Shown: positions 17,271 to 26,450 of the stretch, piece after piece
Position numbering within the stretch: position 1 is the first letter of the stretch
How the letters are laid out: each line of letters starts with the position of its first letter
Assembly (NCBI GenBank): GCA_036337765.1
Contig: JAYZDP010000172.1
Location: 1 to 60,448 of the forward strand
Direction: 5' to 3'
From: JAYZDP01 sp036337765
GTDB lineage: Bacteria > Acidobacteriota > Thermoanaerobaculia > Multivoradales > Multivoraceae
DNA: 60,448 nt
Position numbers and translations under genes: made by a program
Notes under the pieces: model-generated
The model's database searches: none
What the model was told of the DNA's origin: nothing
What the model saw: only the letters and a program-made list of their open reading frames with translations

Positions 17271-18295
17271 GCGTCGCCCGCCTGTCGCTCGGCGGCGTCA
17301 CCCATCGCTTCGGCTCGATTGCGGCGGTGCGCGACATCGACCTCTATGTCGACTCGGGTGAGGTCGTGTGCCTCTTGGGACCGTCGGGCAGCGGCAAGTC
17401 GACGTTGCTACGTCTCATTGCCGGTCTTGAGCGTCTTCGTGTTGGGCGCATCGAAGTGGACGGCTCGGAGGTCGCCAGCCCGAAGCACCACGAGGCCCCC
17501 GAACGCCGCTCTGTGGGGTTCATGTTTCAGGACTACGCACTCTTCCCGCATCTCGACGCGCGTGCGAACGTCGCCTTCGGCCTGCCTCGTGAACCGTCGA
17601 GTGACGGCCTGGTCGAGGAGCTCATCGAGCGGGTCGGCATGACGGGCTTCGCGAGTGCGATGCCACACACGCTGAGCGGTGGGCAGCAGCAGCGCATCGC
17701 GCTGGCTCGCGCTCTGGCACCGGAGCCGCGGGTGATGCTTCTCGATGAGCCCTTCTCGGGTCTCGAGCCGCGCCTGCGTGAGGACGTGCGCTCGACGACG
17801 TTGGCGTTGTTGCGCGACCGCGGTGTGGCGACACTGATGGTGACGCACGATCCGGTGGAGGCGCTCGGGGCCGCGGATCGAGTGGGCGTGATGCGTGAGG
17901 GTCGACTTGTGCAGATAGACACTCCGGCCGAGGTCTACAACCGATCGGCGAATCGTGAGATCGCCGAGGGCTTCGGCCCGATCAACGTACTGGTAGGGGT
18001 CGTACAAGGCGGTTTCGCGCTGACCGCCGTCGGCAAGGTGAAGGCGGGCGAGGTGAAGGAGGGGGCAGGGGTCAGTGTGTTGGTGAGACCCGAGGCAATC
18101 GAGATCAGCGACGTTGTAGGCGTCGCCGGCCGGGTGACGGCCTCCATACAGGAGGGAGGGACGAGTAGGCTGACGGTCATTCTCGATGATGGAACGCAGA
18201 TCGAGGTGCGCGAGCTCTCGATCCACCGCCGTCGCATGGGCGACAGCGTCTTTCTCCGTCTCGCTGAAGGGTGCGGCTCGCTGCTCGACGCCTAG
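17267..18295 (+). CDS. Iron(III) ABC transporter ATP-binding protein (FbpC-like)
   Basis: A 342-residue ATPase, starting at a GTG that overlaps the permease stop. Walker A is GPSGSGKST, the signature is LSGGQQQRIALA, Walker B is VMLLDEPFSGLEP and the H-loop is MVTHDPVEAL. After residue 240 comes a TOBE-type beta domain (VSVLVRPEAIEISD) as in FbpC/PotA proteins. It is the last gene of the operon. The following gene is convergent and only 25 bp away. Confidence 0.92.
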   Translation: MSVARLSLGGVTHRFGSIAAVRDIDLYVDSGEVVCLLGPSGSGKSTLLRLIAGLERLRVGRIEVDGSEVASPKHHEAPERRSVGFMFQDYALFPHLDARANVAFGLPREPSSDGLVEELIERVGMTGFASAMPHTLSGGQQQRIALARALAPEPRVMLLDEPFSGLEPRLREDVRSTTLALLRDRGVATLMVTHDPVEALGAADRVGVMREGRLVQIDTPAEVYNRSANREIAEGFGPINVLVGVVQGGFALTAVGKVKAGEVKEGAGVSVLVRPEAIEISDVVGVAGRVTASIQEGGTSRLTVILDDGTQIEVRELSIHRRRMGDSVFLRLAEGCGSLLDA

Positions 18296-18320
18296 CAGAG
18301 CGAGCCGTCCCAGTCAGCGG

Positions 18321-18698
18321 CTACTCAGTCTTGCGGCTGCCGCTGAAAGTCCCCGCGCCGATCGCTCCGTAGTTGCACGTTCCCTCCATCTCGTCACCCT
18401 CGACAGTCCCCTCGTACGACACTTTGCCGGCCTGTCCCGATTCGAACGAGAACGAGACCTTGTTGCCGTCGACGGTGCCGGTGACCTCGGCCGTGCCGAC
18501 GGCGCCGCTGTAGGTACCGCTGAGCTTGCCTTTTTCAGCCTCCTCCAGGGTGAAGGTGGCCTCTCCGCCCTGCCCCCCGATGTCGACGGAGAGCACCCAG
18601 GTGCCATTGACGTGGTGGTCGGCCGAGGCGGCCAGCGGGACGAGCGCGAGGACGGCGGCTGCGACGAGTACGATCAGCGCTTGGGGTCGGATCCTCAT
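18321..18698 (-). CDS. Small secreted protein of unknown function
   Basis: A 125-residue exported protein with a signal peptide (ALIVLVAAAVLALVPLAASA) and AAAGGAGTGATCC before the ATG. The mature part is a run of short beta strands with a repeating G-x-Y/V-G pattern: HHVNGTWVLSVDIGG, LSGTYSGAVGTAEVTG, VDGNKVSFSFE and EGTVEGDEMEG. This looks like a small beta barrel that may bind a ligand, but no function is known to me. Confidence 0.75.
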   Translation of the reverse strand: MRIRPQALIVLVAAAVLALVPLAASADHHVNGTWVLSVDIGGQGGEATFTLEEAEKGKLSGTYSGAVGTAEVTGTVDGNKVSFSFESGQAGKVSYEGTVEGDEMEGTCNYGAIGAGTFSGSRKTE

Positions 18699-18806
18699 GG
18701 ATCACTCCTTTCTGATGGCGCCGCAGCTGCGAGCGACCAGAGGTCTGCTTCGCAGCCGCGCACCCAGCTTGCAAGGGTGTCCAACGACTCTAGCAGTCGC
18801 TCCGGA

Positions 18807-19421
18807 TCACGGGCCGACCACCTCGAAGGGGACCGAAGCGAGCTTGTGGTCCCAGAGAAGAGCGAGCCGGCCGCCCCGGGGGGTCATGTCAACGAACTGC
18901 CACGACAGCTGCTCGAACGAGCGAGGCAGCTGTTCGAGATCCATTGCGGTGCGTAGCACGTCGCGGTCTGCCGTGTAGTAGAAGGCGCCGAAGAGCGCAT
19001 CCTTGTTCTCATAGTCGTAGACCTTCTGCGCCGGCCACGTCGACAGCACGAACGTCCACTGCTCGCGGGAGAGCTCGATGAAGACCGAGTACTCGCCCGG
19101 GGCGATGTCGACGCCGGCGATGCGCAGCGGCACTTCGGCGATGAGCCGCGTCGTGTAGTTGGCACCCGCTCGCCAGATCTCGGCGCCATCGTTGAGCATC
19201 TCGACGAAATCGGCCGGGCCGAAGAGGTCGCGGCCACGCCTGAGGGGGCGGCCGAACTTGATGTCGATCCACTGGCCGCCGACGTTGCCCGCCACCACGT
19301 CGTAGCTCCCGAGAACCTGGGCCGCCGACTCTCCCGACGGGCTGCGTGGACGCCGGTCCTGCGCGGCCGCGGCGGTGGCGATGAGCGCCGCAGTGGCGGC
19401 GACGAGTACGAGCTTCTTCAT
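18807..19421 (-). CDS. DUF2911 family secreted protein (second copy)
   Basis: A 204-residue exported protein. The ATG at 19421 follows GGAGGTGTTCAG and begins the signal peptide (KKLVLVAATAALIATAAAAQ); upstream in-frame codons belong to a structured repeat and are not protein-coding. The family core is visible as GGQWIDIKFGRPLRRGRDLFG, GAEIWRAGANYTTRL and IAPGEYSVFIELSREQW. It is a diverged paralogue of the protein encoded at 7980-8588. It is divergent from the penicillin-acylase gene, and repeat copy C lies in its leader. Confidence 0.88.
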   Translation of the reverse strand: MKKLVLVAATAALIATAAAAQDRRPRSPSGESAAQVLGSYDVVAGNVGGQWIDIKFGRPLRRGRDLFGPADFVEMLNDGAEIWRAGANYTTRLIAEVPLRIAGVDIAPGEYSVFIELSREQWTFVLSTWPAQKVYDYENKDALFGAFYYTADRDVLRTAMDLEQLPRSFEQLSWQFVDMTPRGGRLALLWDHKLASVPFEVVGP

Positions 19422-19443
19422 CTGAACACCTCCGTTCTGGAGC

Positions 19444-19519
19444 ATGCGCGGCGAGCGCCCCCCGGAGGGACAGCAAAGACTAGTGCGCCCTGTGGTATCT
19501 ACCACGGGGTCGCACTAGT
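19444..19519 (-). repeat. Structured dispersed repeat, copy C (loop-deleted)
   Basis: On the minus strand, the left arm 19500-19519 pairs with 19479-19497. The outer 9 bp (ACTAGTGCG with CGCACTAGT) are perfect, the inner GTGGTA/TACCAC is perfect, and the loop is only 2 bases where copies A, B and D have about 40. The conserved tail with CCCTCCGGGGGGCGCT follows at about 19445-19473. It ends about 20 bases before the ribosome site of the DUF2911 gene and lies between two divergent starts. Confidence 0.8.
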
Positions 19520-19537
19520 GCGATACTCGCTGACCCT

Positions 19538-21721
19538 ATGGGCTCGAGGCGTGACTGGACAAGGCGGACTTGGGCCGCGGCGGCCGTGCTCACCCTCGTC
19601 GTGTGCCCTGTCGGTGCCCAGAGCGCTCGCGATTGGGCCGCCGATGTCGTCATCCACCGCGACGAGTGGGGGGTACCCCACATCAGGGCGACGACCGATG
19701 CCGGGGTCGCCTTCGGTTCGGCCTGGGCACAGTGCGAGGACCACTTCTTCCAGCTTGAGGATACCTACATCAAGGCGCTCGGACGCTACTCGGAGGTCGT
19801 CGGCGAGTCCGGGTACCGCAGCGATCTCGAAGTCGCTCTCTTCGACCTGGTCGAGTCCTCGCGTCGCGATTTCACGAAGCTGCCGGAGAACATCCAGCGC
19901 ATCTCCGAGGCCTTCGCCGCCGGCTACAACGACTACCTCGAGAAGCACCCCGACGAGAAGCCGCGTCTGCTCGAGCACATGGAGCCCTTCCACGTGTTGG
20001 CCTTCGAGCGCTACATGATCCTCGGTCGGCTGCTCGGCGCCGCGCACGCGCCGCGCGGCAAGCTGGCGCCTTTGGCGGAGGAGCTGGCGGCGTCGCTGGG
20101 CTCGAACCAGTGGGCCGTCGCCCCGTCGAAGACCCGGGACGGCAACGCGATGCTCTTCATCAATCCGCATCAACCTTGGTACGGCTCGGGCATGTTCACC
20201 GAGATGCACGTCACCAGCGACGAGGGCTGGAACTTCTCGGGTGCAATGTACCCGGGCGGCCCGTTTCCGACCGCGGGCTTCAACGAGCGGTTGGGGTGGG
20301 CATACACGGTCAACGCCGCGGACATTTCAGACACCTATCGCCTGACCTTCGATCACCCGAACGACCCTCTGAAGTACCGCTACGGCCGAGGCTATCGCCG
20401 GGCTGAGGAGTGGCGCTCCACGATCCAGGTGCGCACCGACGGTGGCCTGGAGCCGCGCGAGGTGGTGCTGCGGCGGTCGCATTACGGCCCCATCGTCGCC
20501 AAGGAGAACGACCGGCACTATCTCGCGGTGCGGGTGCCGCGTCTCTACGAGGGCAGTCGCATGGTGCAGGCGCTGGCGCAGGCCAAGGCGCGCAACTTCG
20601 ACGAGTGGTACGCCGCGGCTTCGATGCAGCTGCTGCAGACGTTCAACACCACCTATGCCGACGCCGACGGCAACATCTTCTACCTCTACAACGGTACCGT
20701 GGCCCGCCGCGATCTGTCGGTCGACTGGACCGCGCCGGTCGACGGCGCGGACCCCGGAAACGAGTGGGGACCGTTCCACTCCATCGACGAGCTGCCACAG
20801 GTTCTCAACCCGCCGTCCGGGTTCGTGCAGAACTGCAACTCGACGCCGTTTGCCACCACCGACGACGGCAACCCGTCGCTGCTGGACTTCCCGCAGTACA
20901 TGGTGGAGGACAAGCACGACGACAAACGCCGCGCGAAGATGGCTCGCCACCTGCTGCGCAACGCCCGGGGTCTGACCTTCGAGGACTTTCAGGGGCTCGC
21001 CTACGACACGACCCTCTACTGGCCGATGACCGAGCTACCGGTCTACGCGCGTCGGCTCGAGGCGCTCGCGCGCACCGCGCCTGAGCTCGCGGCACGGGTT
21101 CGTCCGTACCTCGAGCATCTGCTCGACTGGGACTTCAAGAGCTCGCTCACGTCGACCCAGACCACTCTCGCGGTCGGCTGGTACGAAGAGCTCTACGGCC
21201 GCGGCTACCCGGTCGAGACGCTGAAGCCGGCCTACGTCGACGACATCCCGGCCCGCTTCGTGGCGCTGGAGCGGGCCGCCTCGAAGCTGAGCGAGCTCTA
21301 TGGTGATTGGCGGGTGCCCTACGGAGATATCCACCGCATCCAGCGCCACGCCGAGCAGCCCGCGAGTTCAGGCGTGCCCTTTTCCGACGACGAGCCGAGC
21401 TTGCCGCTCGCGGGGGTTCGGGGTCCCCTCGGTGTGGCCTTCACGCTGTACCACTCGCCGCCCACCACGCTGGAGGACGGCTCCGTCCGCAAACTGCGCT
21501 ACGCCGCGACCGGCGCCTCGTACATGGCTGTGTACGAGTTCGGCGAGAAGACCCGCGGCATGAGCTACCTGCACTACGGGCAGAGCCACCGCCCGGAATC
21601 GCCGCACTTCTTCGACCAGGCGCAGCTGCTCTCGGAGCGCCGGCTCAAGCCCGCGTGGCTGTACTGGGACGACGTCAGGGCACACACGACGCGGGCCTAT
21701 CGACCAAGCGACTTCCACTGA
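19538..21721 (+). CDS. Penicillin acylase family protein (N-terminal nucleophile hydrolase)
   Basis: A 727-residue exported precursor of the Ntn-hydrolase family that includes penicillin acylase and acyl-homoserine-lactone acylases (PvdQ, QuiP). A signal peptide ends near VGAQS. The alpha chain begins with VVIHRDEWGVPHIRA. The autocatalytic cleavage site is recognisable as LGSNQWAV, making Ser189 the nucleophile, and the beta chain continues with LFINPHQPWYG and AMYPGGPFPTAGFNERLGWAYT. Relatives cleave amide-linked acyl groups from lactones, beta-lactams or lipopeptides. It could degrade quorum signals or scavenge amides, but the sequence does not decide. It stands alone downstream of a divergent promoter region holding repeat copy C. 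Confidence 0.9.
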   Translation: MGSRRDWTRRTWAAAAVLTLVVCPVGAQSARDWAADVVIHRDEWGVPHIRATTDAGVAFGSAWAQCEDHFFQLEDTYIKALGRYSEVVGESGYRSDLEVALFDLVESSRRDFTKLPENIQRISEAFAAGYNDYLEKHPDEKPRLLEHMEPFHVLAFERYMILGRLLGAAHAPRGKLAPLAEELAASLGSNQWAVAPSKTRDGNAMLFINPHQPWYGSGMFTEMHVTSDEGWNFSGAMYPGGPFPTAGFNERLGWAYTVNAADISDTYRLTFDHPNDPLKYRYGRGYRRAEEWRSTIQVRTDGGLEPREVVLRRSHYGPIVAKENDRHYLAVRVPRLYEGSRMVQALAQAKARNFDEWYAAASMQLLQTFNTTYADADGNIFYLYNGTVARRDLSVDWTAPVDGADPGNEWGPFHSIDELPQVLNPPSGFVQNCNSTPFATTDDGNPSLLDFPQYMVEDKHDDKRRAKMARHLLRNARGLTFEDFQGLAYDTTLYWPMTELPVYARRLEALARTAPELAARVRPYLEHLLDWDFKSSLTSTQTTLAVGWYEELYGRGYPVETLKPAYVDDIPARFVALERAASKLSELYGDWRVPYGDIHRIQRHAEQPASSGVPFSDDEPSLPLAGVRGPLGVAFTLYHSPPTTLEDGSVRKLRYAATGASYMAVYEFGEKTRGMSYLHYGQSHRPESPHFFDQAQLLSERRLKPAWLYWDDVRAHTTRAYRPSDFH

Positions 21722-21902
21722 GCCCCCTGTTTGGTCCGCCAGACCCGGCGCCACCTGCCCTTCACCGGCGAGTACGTCTGGCCGGCGAGCGACCGGCGCC
21801 GAGTAGTTGGCACTTGGGCGGAGCTACGAGCGAGTCGGAGGGATAGGATCGCCGCTCGCCCGGCGTGCGATCCGTTGCGCTGCGACCGAAAGGAGCCTTG
21901 CC

Positions 21903-24776
21903 ATGCGCCTGATCGTGACGCTGCTCGTCCTCGTTTTCTCCACCGTGCCGATCTCGGCTCAGAGCTCCGATCCGACCGGGCCCGACGCCTCATGGCGTAG
22001 CGAGGCCCGCTGGGACACTGTCGACGAGGAGTCGACCGCCCAGATCCACGAGCACACGACCGAGCCACGTTTCTTGACACCACTGGTGAGCTACGTGCCG
22101 GATCACCCCGACGTTCCTTCGCCGCGCGACTTCCTCGGCTACATCGCCGGCGCTGAAGGAAAGCTCACCCGTCCCGAGGACGAGTACCGCTACCTGGAGG
22201 CAGTTGCCGCGGTGTCGCCGCGCGTGGAGATCCGCGAGATGGGACTCACGGAAGAGGGCCGGCGGATGCTGCTCGTGGTGGTCTCCAGCGAGGAGAACCT
22301 CGGGCGCCTCGACGAAATCAAACAGATCACGGCCGCCCTCGCCGACCCACGCTCCACGGACGAGGTGACGGCGAAGGACCTGGCGTCGCGCGGCAAGGCG
22401 GTCATGCACATCACGGCGGGGCTGCACTCCCCCGAAACGGGCTCGCCTGAGATGGTCATGGAGCTGATCTACCGTCTCGCGGTCTCCGAGCACCCCGATC
22501 TCGTCGAGATCCGCGACAACGTGGTACTGCTCGTCACACCCGTCACCGAGGTCGACGGGCGCGCGCGCATCGTCGAGTGGTATGAGCGCTATCTGCAGCC
22601 CTACGAAAACCGGCTGTTCATGCCACCCACGTCGCCACCCTACTGGGGCGCCTACGCCTTCCACGACAACAACCGCGATGGACTGCAGATGACGCTCGCG
22701 CTCACGAAGCACTACAACCAGGCGTTTCACGAGTGGCACCCCGTCTATTCACTCGACCTGCACGAGTCGGTCCCGCTGCTCTACGTCTCCACAGGCACTG
22801 GCCCCTACAACGAGAATGTCGATCCGATCGCCGTCACCGAGTGGCAATGGATCGCGAACTGGGAGATCACCGAGCTCAACAAGCACCGGCTGCCTGGAGT
22901 CTGGACGTGGGGGTTTTACACCGGCTGGAACCCGAGCTACCTGCTCTGGGTGACCAACAATCACAACTCGCTCGGCCGCTTTTACGAAACCTTCGGCAAC
23001 TCGAGCGCACGCACGATGGAGCGTGACCTGAGCAACGCCCGATACGCAGGCAAGAAGGTCACCTCCCGCCAGTGGTACCGCCACAACCCGCCCGACGCGA
23101 AGCTGACATGGTCGCTTCGCAACAACAACAACTACATGCAGTCGGGCGTTCTGGCCTCACTCACACTGACCGCGCGCAACTCGGCGACGATGCTCGAGAA
23201 CTTCTGGCGCAAGGGCCGCAACAGCCTAGAGCGCGGCCGCACCGACAAGCCCCATGCGTGGATCATCCCTGCCGACCAACCGGGCCGCGATCGCACCGCA
23301 TACCTCGTCAACCAGCTCCAACGACACGCCATCGAAGTGCATCGCGCAACCGAGGACTTCGAGGCCGGCGAAAGCTCCTTCACCGCCGGCGACTTCGTCG
23401 TGAAGCTCGATCAGCCCTATGGCGACTTCGCGCGCAGCCTGCTAGCGATCTCCAAGTTCCCACCCGACGCCGAGCAGCGCCCGTACGACGACGTCTCGTG
23501 GACACTCGGCAAGATCTATCGCGTCGACACCCGGCCCATTGAGGACAGCTTGATTCTCGATCTCGAAGGCCTCGAGCCAGTCGCCGCCCCGGTCGCCTTC
23601 CCGGGAGCGGTCCAGGGCTCCGGCTCGGCCGGATGGGCGATCCCGCACGACGGCTCCAATGCGCTGGCTACCCTGCGCTACCGGCTGGCCGAGTTCGACG
23701 TGGAGGCCGCCGATGAGGTCTTCGAAGCGGGCGGGCGCGAGTTGCCGGCCGGCTCGCTCGTGCTTGCCCCCCAGGACGGTCTCGCCGACGCGCTGAACGA
23801 GGCCCTGGCAGCGACCCAGCTCGACGCCGTTGCCCTGGAAGAGCTGCCCGACATAGCACTGCACGATGTCGACCTGCCGCGCCTGGCGCTCTACCACAAC
23901 TGGGTTGCAACCCAGGCCGACGGCTGGGTGCGCTATGCGTTCGCCGACGCGGGCATCGAGTACGAGTACATCAACGACGACGACGTGCGCGCGGGCGGGC
24001 TCGGCGAGCGCTTCGACGTGATCGTCATGGCCCACCAGGGCCGCGCCAATCTCAAGTCGATGATCCACGGGCGCGACCGCTCGTTCGGACCGCAGGCGTA
24101 CGTTTCAACCGACGAGTTCCCGAGCCACGGTGTCATCGACTCGTCCGACGACATCACAGGTGGCATCGGCTTTGAGGGTCTCGCTAACCTGGAAGATTTC
24201 CTCGACGGGGGCGGCACCCTGATGCTCCTCGGGTCGGCGGGCCTGCTCGCTACGGAGACCGGTCTGGTGCGCAACGTCTCACGCCTGTCCTCTCCAGTCG
24301 TCACACCCGGCTCGGCGCTGACGACCAGAGTCACTCGCCGCGACCACCCGATCGCCTTCGGCTACGACGACGTGCACCACGTCTTCCGCATCAACGGCCC
24401 GGTGTATAGCGTGCCTGAGCACCGCGAACACTGGATCGTCACCCAGTACGGCACCGACCTCGACGACGACGGCGACGACGAGGGAGAAGGGGAAGAGGCC
24501 GAAGCGTCGGAGGAGACGGGCGACACGAAGGAGAAGGAGCCCTCGAAGCCGATGCTGCAGACCGGCTACCTCTCAGGCGAGGAGGACCTTTCACGCAAGG
24601 GCGCCGTGCTCGACATCCCCCGCGGTGCCGGTGGCCGAGTGCTGCTCTACAGCTTCAACCCGCTGCACCGCTTCCTGAACCACGGCGACCACAACTACTT
24701 CTTCAACGCCCTGCTTCATTGGAACGACTTCCCGGCTCCCGTGCCGAAGGAGCATCCCGAGCTGGCGTGGGACTGA
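21903..24776 (+). CDS. Large secreted M14-family zinc carboxypeptidase
   Basis: A 957-residue exported peptidase. The ATG at 21903 follows AAAGGAG and starts a signal peptide ending at SAQS. The M14 zinc site is visible: HSPE in TAGLHSPETGSPEM (His175, Glu178) and His287 in SLDLHES. The substrate-binding region FHDNNRDG is at 253-260. The peptidase domain covers roughly residues 85-420, followed by a C-terminal half that contains a GATase1/ThuA-like stretch (VIVMAHQGRANLKSMIHG). A highly acidic linker (DLDDDGDDEGEGEEAEASEE) lies near residue 860. It probably degrades peptides outside the cytoplasm, feeding the peptide transporters. Its length, three times that of a simple M14 enzyme, is typical of the large forms in this phylum. 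Confidence 0.88.
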   Translation: MRLIVTLLVLVFSTVPISAQSSDPTGPDASWRSEARWDTVDEESTAQIHEHTTEPRFLTPLVSYVPDHPDVPSPRDFLGYIAGAEGKLTRPEDEYRYLEAVAAVSPRVEIREMGLTEEGRRMLLVVVSSEENLGRLDEIKQITAALADPRSTDEVTAKDLASRGKAVMHITAGLHSPETGSPEMVMELIYRLAVSEHPDLVEIRDNVVLLVTPVTEVDGRARIVEWYERYLQPYENRLFMPPTSPPYWGAYAFHDNNRDGLQMTLALTKHYNQAFHEWHPVYSLDLHESVPLLYVSTGTGPYNENVDPIAVTEWQWIANWEITELNKHRLPGVWTWGFYTGWNPSYLLWVTNNHNSLGRFYETFGNSSARTMERDLSNARYAGKKVTSRQWYRHNPPDAKLTWSLRNNNNYMQSGVLASLTLTARNSATMLENFWRKGRNSLERGRTDKPHAWIIPADQPGRDRTAYLVNQLQRHAIEVHRATEDFEAGESSFTAGDFVVKLDQPYGDFARSLLAISKFPPDAEQRPYDDVSWTLGKIYRVDTRPIEDSLILDLEGLEPVAAPVAFPGAVQGSGSAGWAIPHDGSNALATLRYRLAEFDVEAADEVFEAGGRELPAGSLVLAPQDGLADALNEALAATQLDAVALEELPDIALHDVDLPRLALYHNWVATQADGWVRYAFADAGIEYEYINDDDVRAGGLGERFDVIVMAHQGRANLKSMIHGRDRSFGPQAYVSTDEFPSHGVIDSSDDITGGIGFEGLANLEDFLDGGGTLMLLGSAGLLATETGLVRNVSRLSSPVVTPGSALTTRVTRRDHPIAFGYDDVHHVFRINGPVYSVPEHREHWIVTQYGTDLDDDGDDEGEGEEAEASEETGDTKEKEPSKPMLQTGYLSGEEDLSRKGAVLDIPRGAGGRVLLYSFNPLHRFLNHGDHNYFFNALLHWNDFPAPVPKEHPELAWD

Positions 24777-24868
24777 ACAAGACTGACTCGAAACCCACTG
24801 CACCTCGCGAAACGGCTGGTCGACTACGCTAGGGATGTCGGATTCGTGAAGGAAGCGGACTCAGGCCC

Positions 24869-25579
24869 ATGACGGAACCCTCGTCACATCCGCTCGCGCA
24901 GCTGCAGGCGCTACGCCGCGCCAAGATCGCGTTCGCCTCGGTCTCGCCGCCACCGCCAGATCTGAACGAGCGCATTCGCGCCGCCCTCGACGAAGAAGAC
25001 GCCGGAGGGGAAGAGGCCGAAGTCGTGCCGATTCGCCAGCCGCTATATCGGCGCCGTGGGCTGTGGCTCGCGGTCGCCGCTGCAATCGCGGCGATCTTCA
25101 TCGTCACCCTTCTGCCTCCGTCGCAGACCGTACCCGAACGGGTCGCTGAGGAGTTCCGCAGCTACCAGGGTGGCGAGCTGGCCCTGGACTTCGAGAGCAG
25201 CTCGGCGCCTGAGATCGAGAGCTGGCTGGCACAGCGAAGCCTTCCTTTCCACGCCCGTGTCATCGATCTCGGAATGATGAGCTACCTCTTGGCCGGCGCG
25301 CACGAGCACGTGGTCGGCGATCTGCGCCTCGCGCTCATGCCTTACACCGGAGCAGGCGGCAGGACCCTCGTCTGTCAGATGTATGCCGGTCGGCTGGAAG
25401 ATCTGCCTGCGTCCGATGAGGTGCGCGAGACCGACGATTTCACCTTCCACATCTACCACCACGACGGAGTCACGCTGGCTTTCTGGCAGGAAGGCGACGT
25501 CGTGTGTGTGCTCGCCTCCAACATCGACTCGGGAGAGCTGATCGAGCTGGCACTGGCCCAGGCCATGGTCGCTGCGTAG
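24869..25579 (+). CDS. Putative anti-sigma-factor-like membrane protein
   Basis: A 236-residue protein with one membrane segment (LWLAVAAAIAAIFIVTLL, about residues 70-87) preceded by a short cytoplasmic region (DLNERIRAALDEED) and followed by a 145-residue extracytoplasmic domain. This layout, and the beta-rich C-terminal domain with GVTLAFWQEGDVVCVLAS, resembles anti-sigma factors of the RsiW/ChrR type. The usual HxxxCxxC zinc site is absent and no ECF sigma gene lies next to it, so the assignment is tentative. It follows the M14 gene by 92 bp. Confidence 0.6.
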   Translation: MTEPSSHPLAQLQALRRAKIAFASVSPPPPDLNERIRAALDEEDAGGEEAEVVPIRQPLYRRRGLWLAVAAAIAAIFIVTLLPPSQTVPERVAEEFRSYQGGELALDFESSSAPEIESWLAQRSLPFHARVIDLGMMSYLLAGAHEHVVGDLRLALMPYTGAGGRTLVCQMYAGRLEDLPASDEVRETDDFTFHIYHHDGVTLAFWQEGDVVCVLASNIDSGELIELALAQAMVAA

Positions 25580-25605
25580 CCGGCAACTTGGGCACGAGAG
25601 CACCG

Positions 25606-26450
25606 TTGAGCTTTCTCGAGACGCTGAGCCGGGCAAAGCAGCAGCTGCGGGAGCACGGTCGAGTCTCGCTGCGCGCCCTGCAACGCGAGTTCGGTGTCGG
25701 AGACGAGGTACTCGGTGAGTTGATAGAAGAGCTCGTCGAGGTTCAGCAGGTCGCCTCCTCGGACGGCCGCGTGCTGAGCTGGGTGGGTCGGTCGTCCGGC
25801 AGCGCTTCCACCAGTTCGACGACGATTGACACGGGTGAGCGGCGGCAGGCGACGACGCGCGGCGCGCAACGCGTGCAGTCGTCGAGCTGCATCGGCGATC
25901 CGAGAAGCTCTTCGGCGAGATCGACGACGGGCAGGCACGGGAGCTGCGGCTTCACAGCGGCGTTGCCACAGGCCTCGTACTGGTAATGGCGAGCGATGAG
26001 CGTGACGGACGCTTCGGGTTGACCAGCCATACGGTCAATGTCGCTGCTCGCCTACGGTCCCTCGCGGAGCCGGGAGAGATTCTCGTCGTCGACGTGACGG
26101 CCAGCCAGACTGAGAGGGACTTCCTGCTCGAGGAGCCCTCCGTGAAGGCGAAGACATCATCTCGAAAGGGTGCGCGGGCCACAACCAGTTGCCCTTCTAC
26201 AGAGACGCGATCTTTGTGTCGCTGTCGGTTGGGGGACTGGGACGAGGTCGAGCGCTATGCGAAGGCTCTAACCGACTTCGGCGACGGCTCCGAGTGGCCC
26301 ACTGCCGACGGAATCGTTGCCCGGGGTCGCTTCGGACGGGGGGAGAGAGGCGCCGCCCTGCTGGCCGAGCTCGATCGGCTGCGAGCCGAGGCCGATCGTT
26401 TCCATGTGTGGGAGCCCGGCTTTGATCTGCTCGGGGTCGGCTCCCGCTAG
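25606..26450 (+). pseudogene. Decayed adenylate/guanylate cyclase with AAA/TPR architecture
   Basis: Pieces of a large signalling protein lie in order but in different frames. From a TTG at 25606 comes SFLETLSRAKQQLREHGRV, ending around SDGRVLSWVG, which is the N-terminal domain of a known family of cyclase-AAA-TPR proteins. Around 25850-25985 another frame reads DDARRATRAVVELHRRSE and then LRLHSGVATGLVLV. From 25990 follows GLTSHTVNVAARLRSLAEPGEILV, the core of a class III cyclase. From about 26155 the protein's extreme C-terminus appears as GHNQLPFYRDAIFVSL and DWDEVERYAKALTDF. Intact relatives are about 1000-1100 residues, so over 2 kb, including the AAA and most TPR regions, is missing. 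It ends at 26450, overlapping the convergent gene by 4 bp. Confidence 0.8.

Noticed and set aside
19440..19505. Upstream extension of the DUF2911 gene through the repeat (coding for SLRGALAAHA-like peptide on other strand frames)
   Set aside because: The same peptide-like translation appears in all copies because of the conserved DNA tail, in frames unrelated to neighbouring genes; the ribosome site and signal peptide place the start at 19421.
24460..24550. The acidic stretch in the M14 peptidase as a separate small gene or repeat
   Set aside because: It is in frame inside the peptidase and looks like a low-complexity linker; there is no regular repeat unit.
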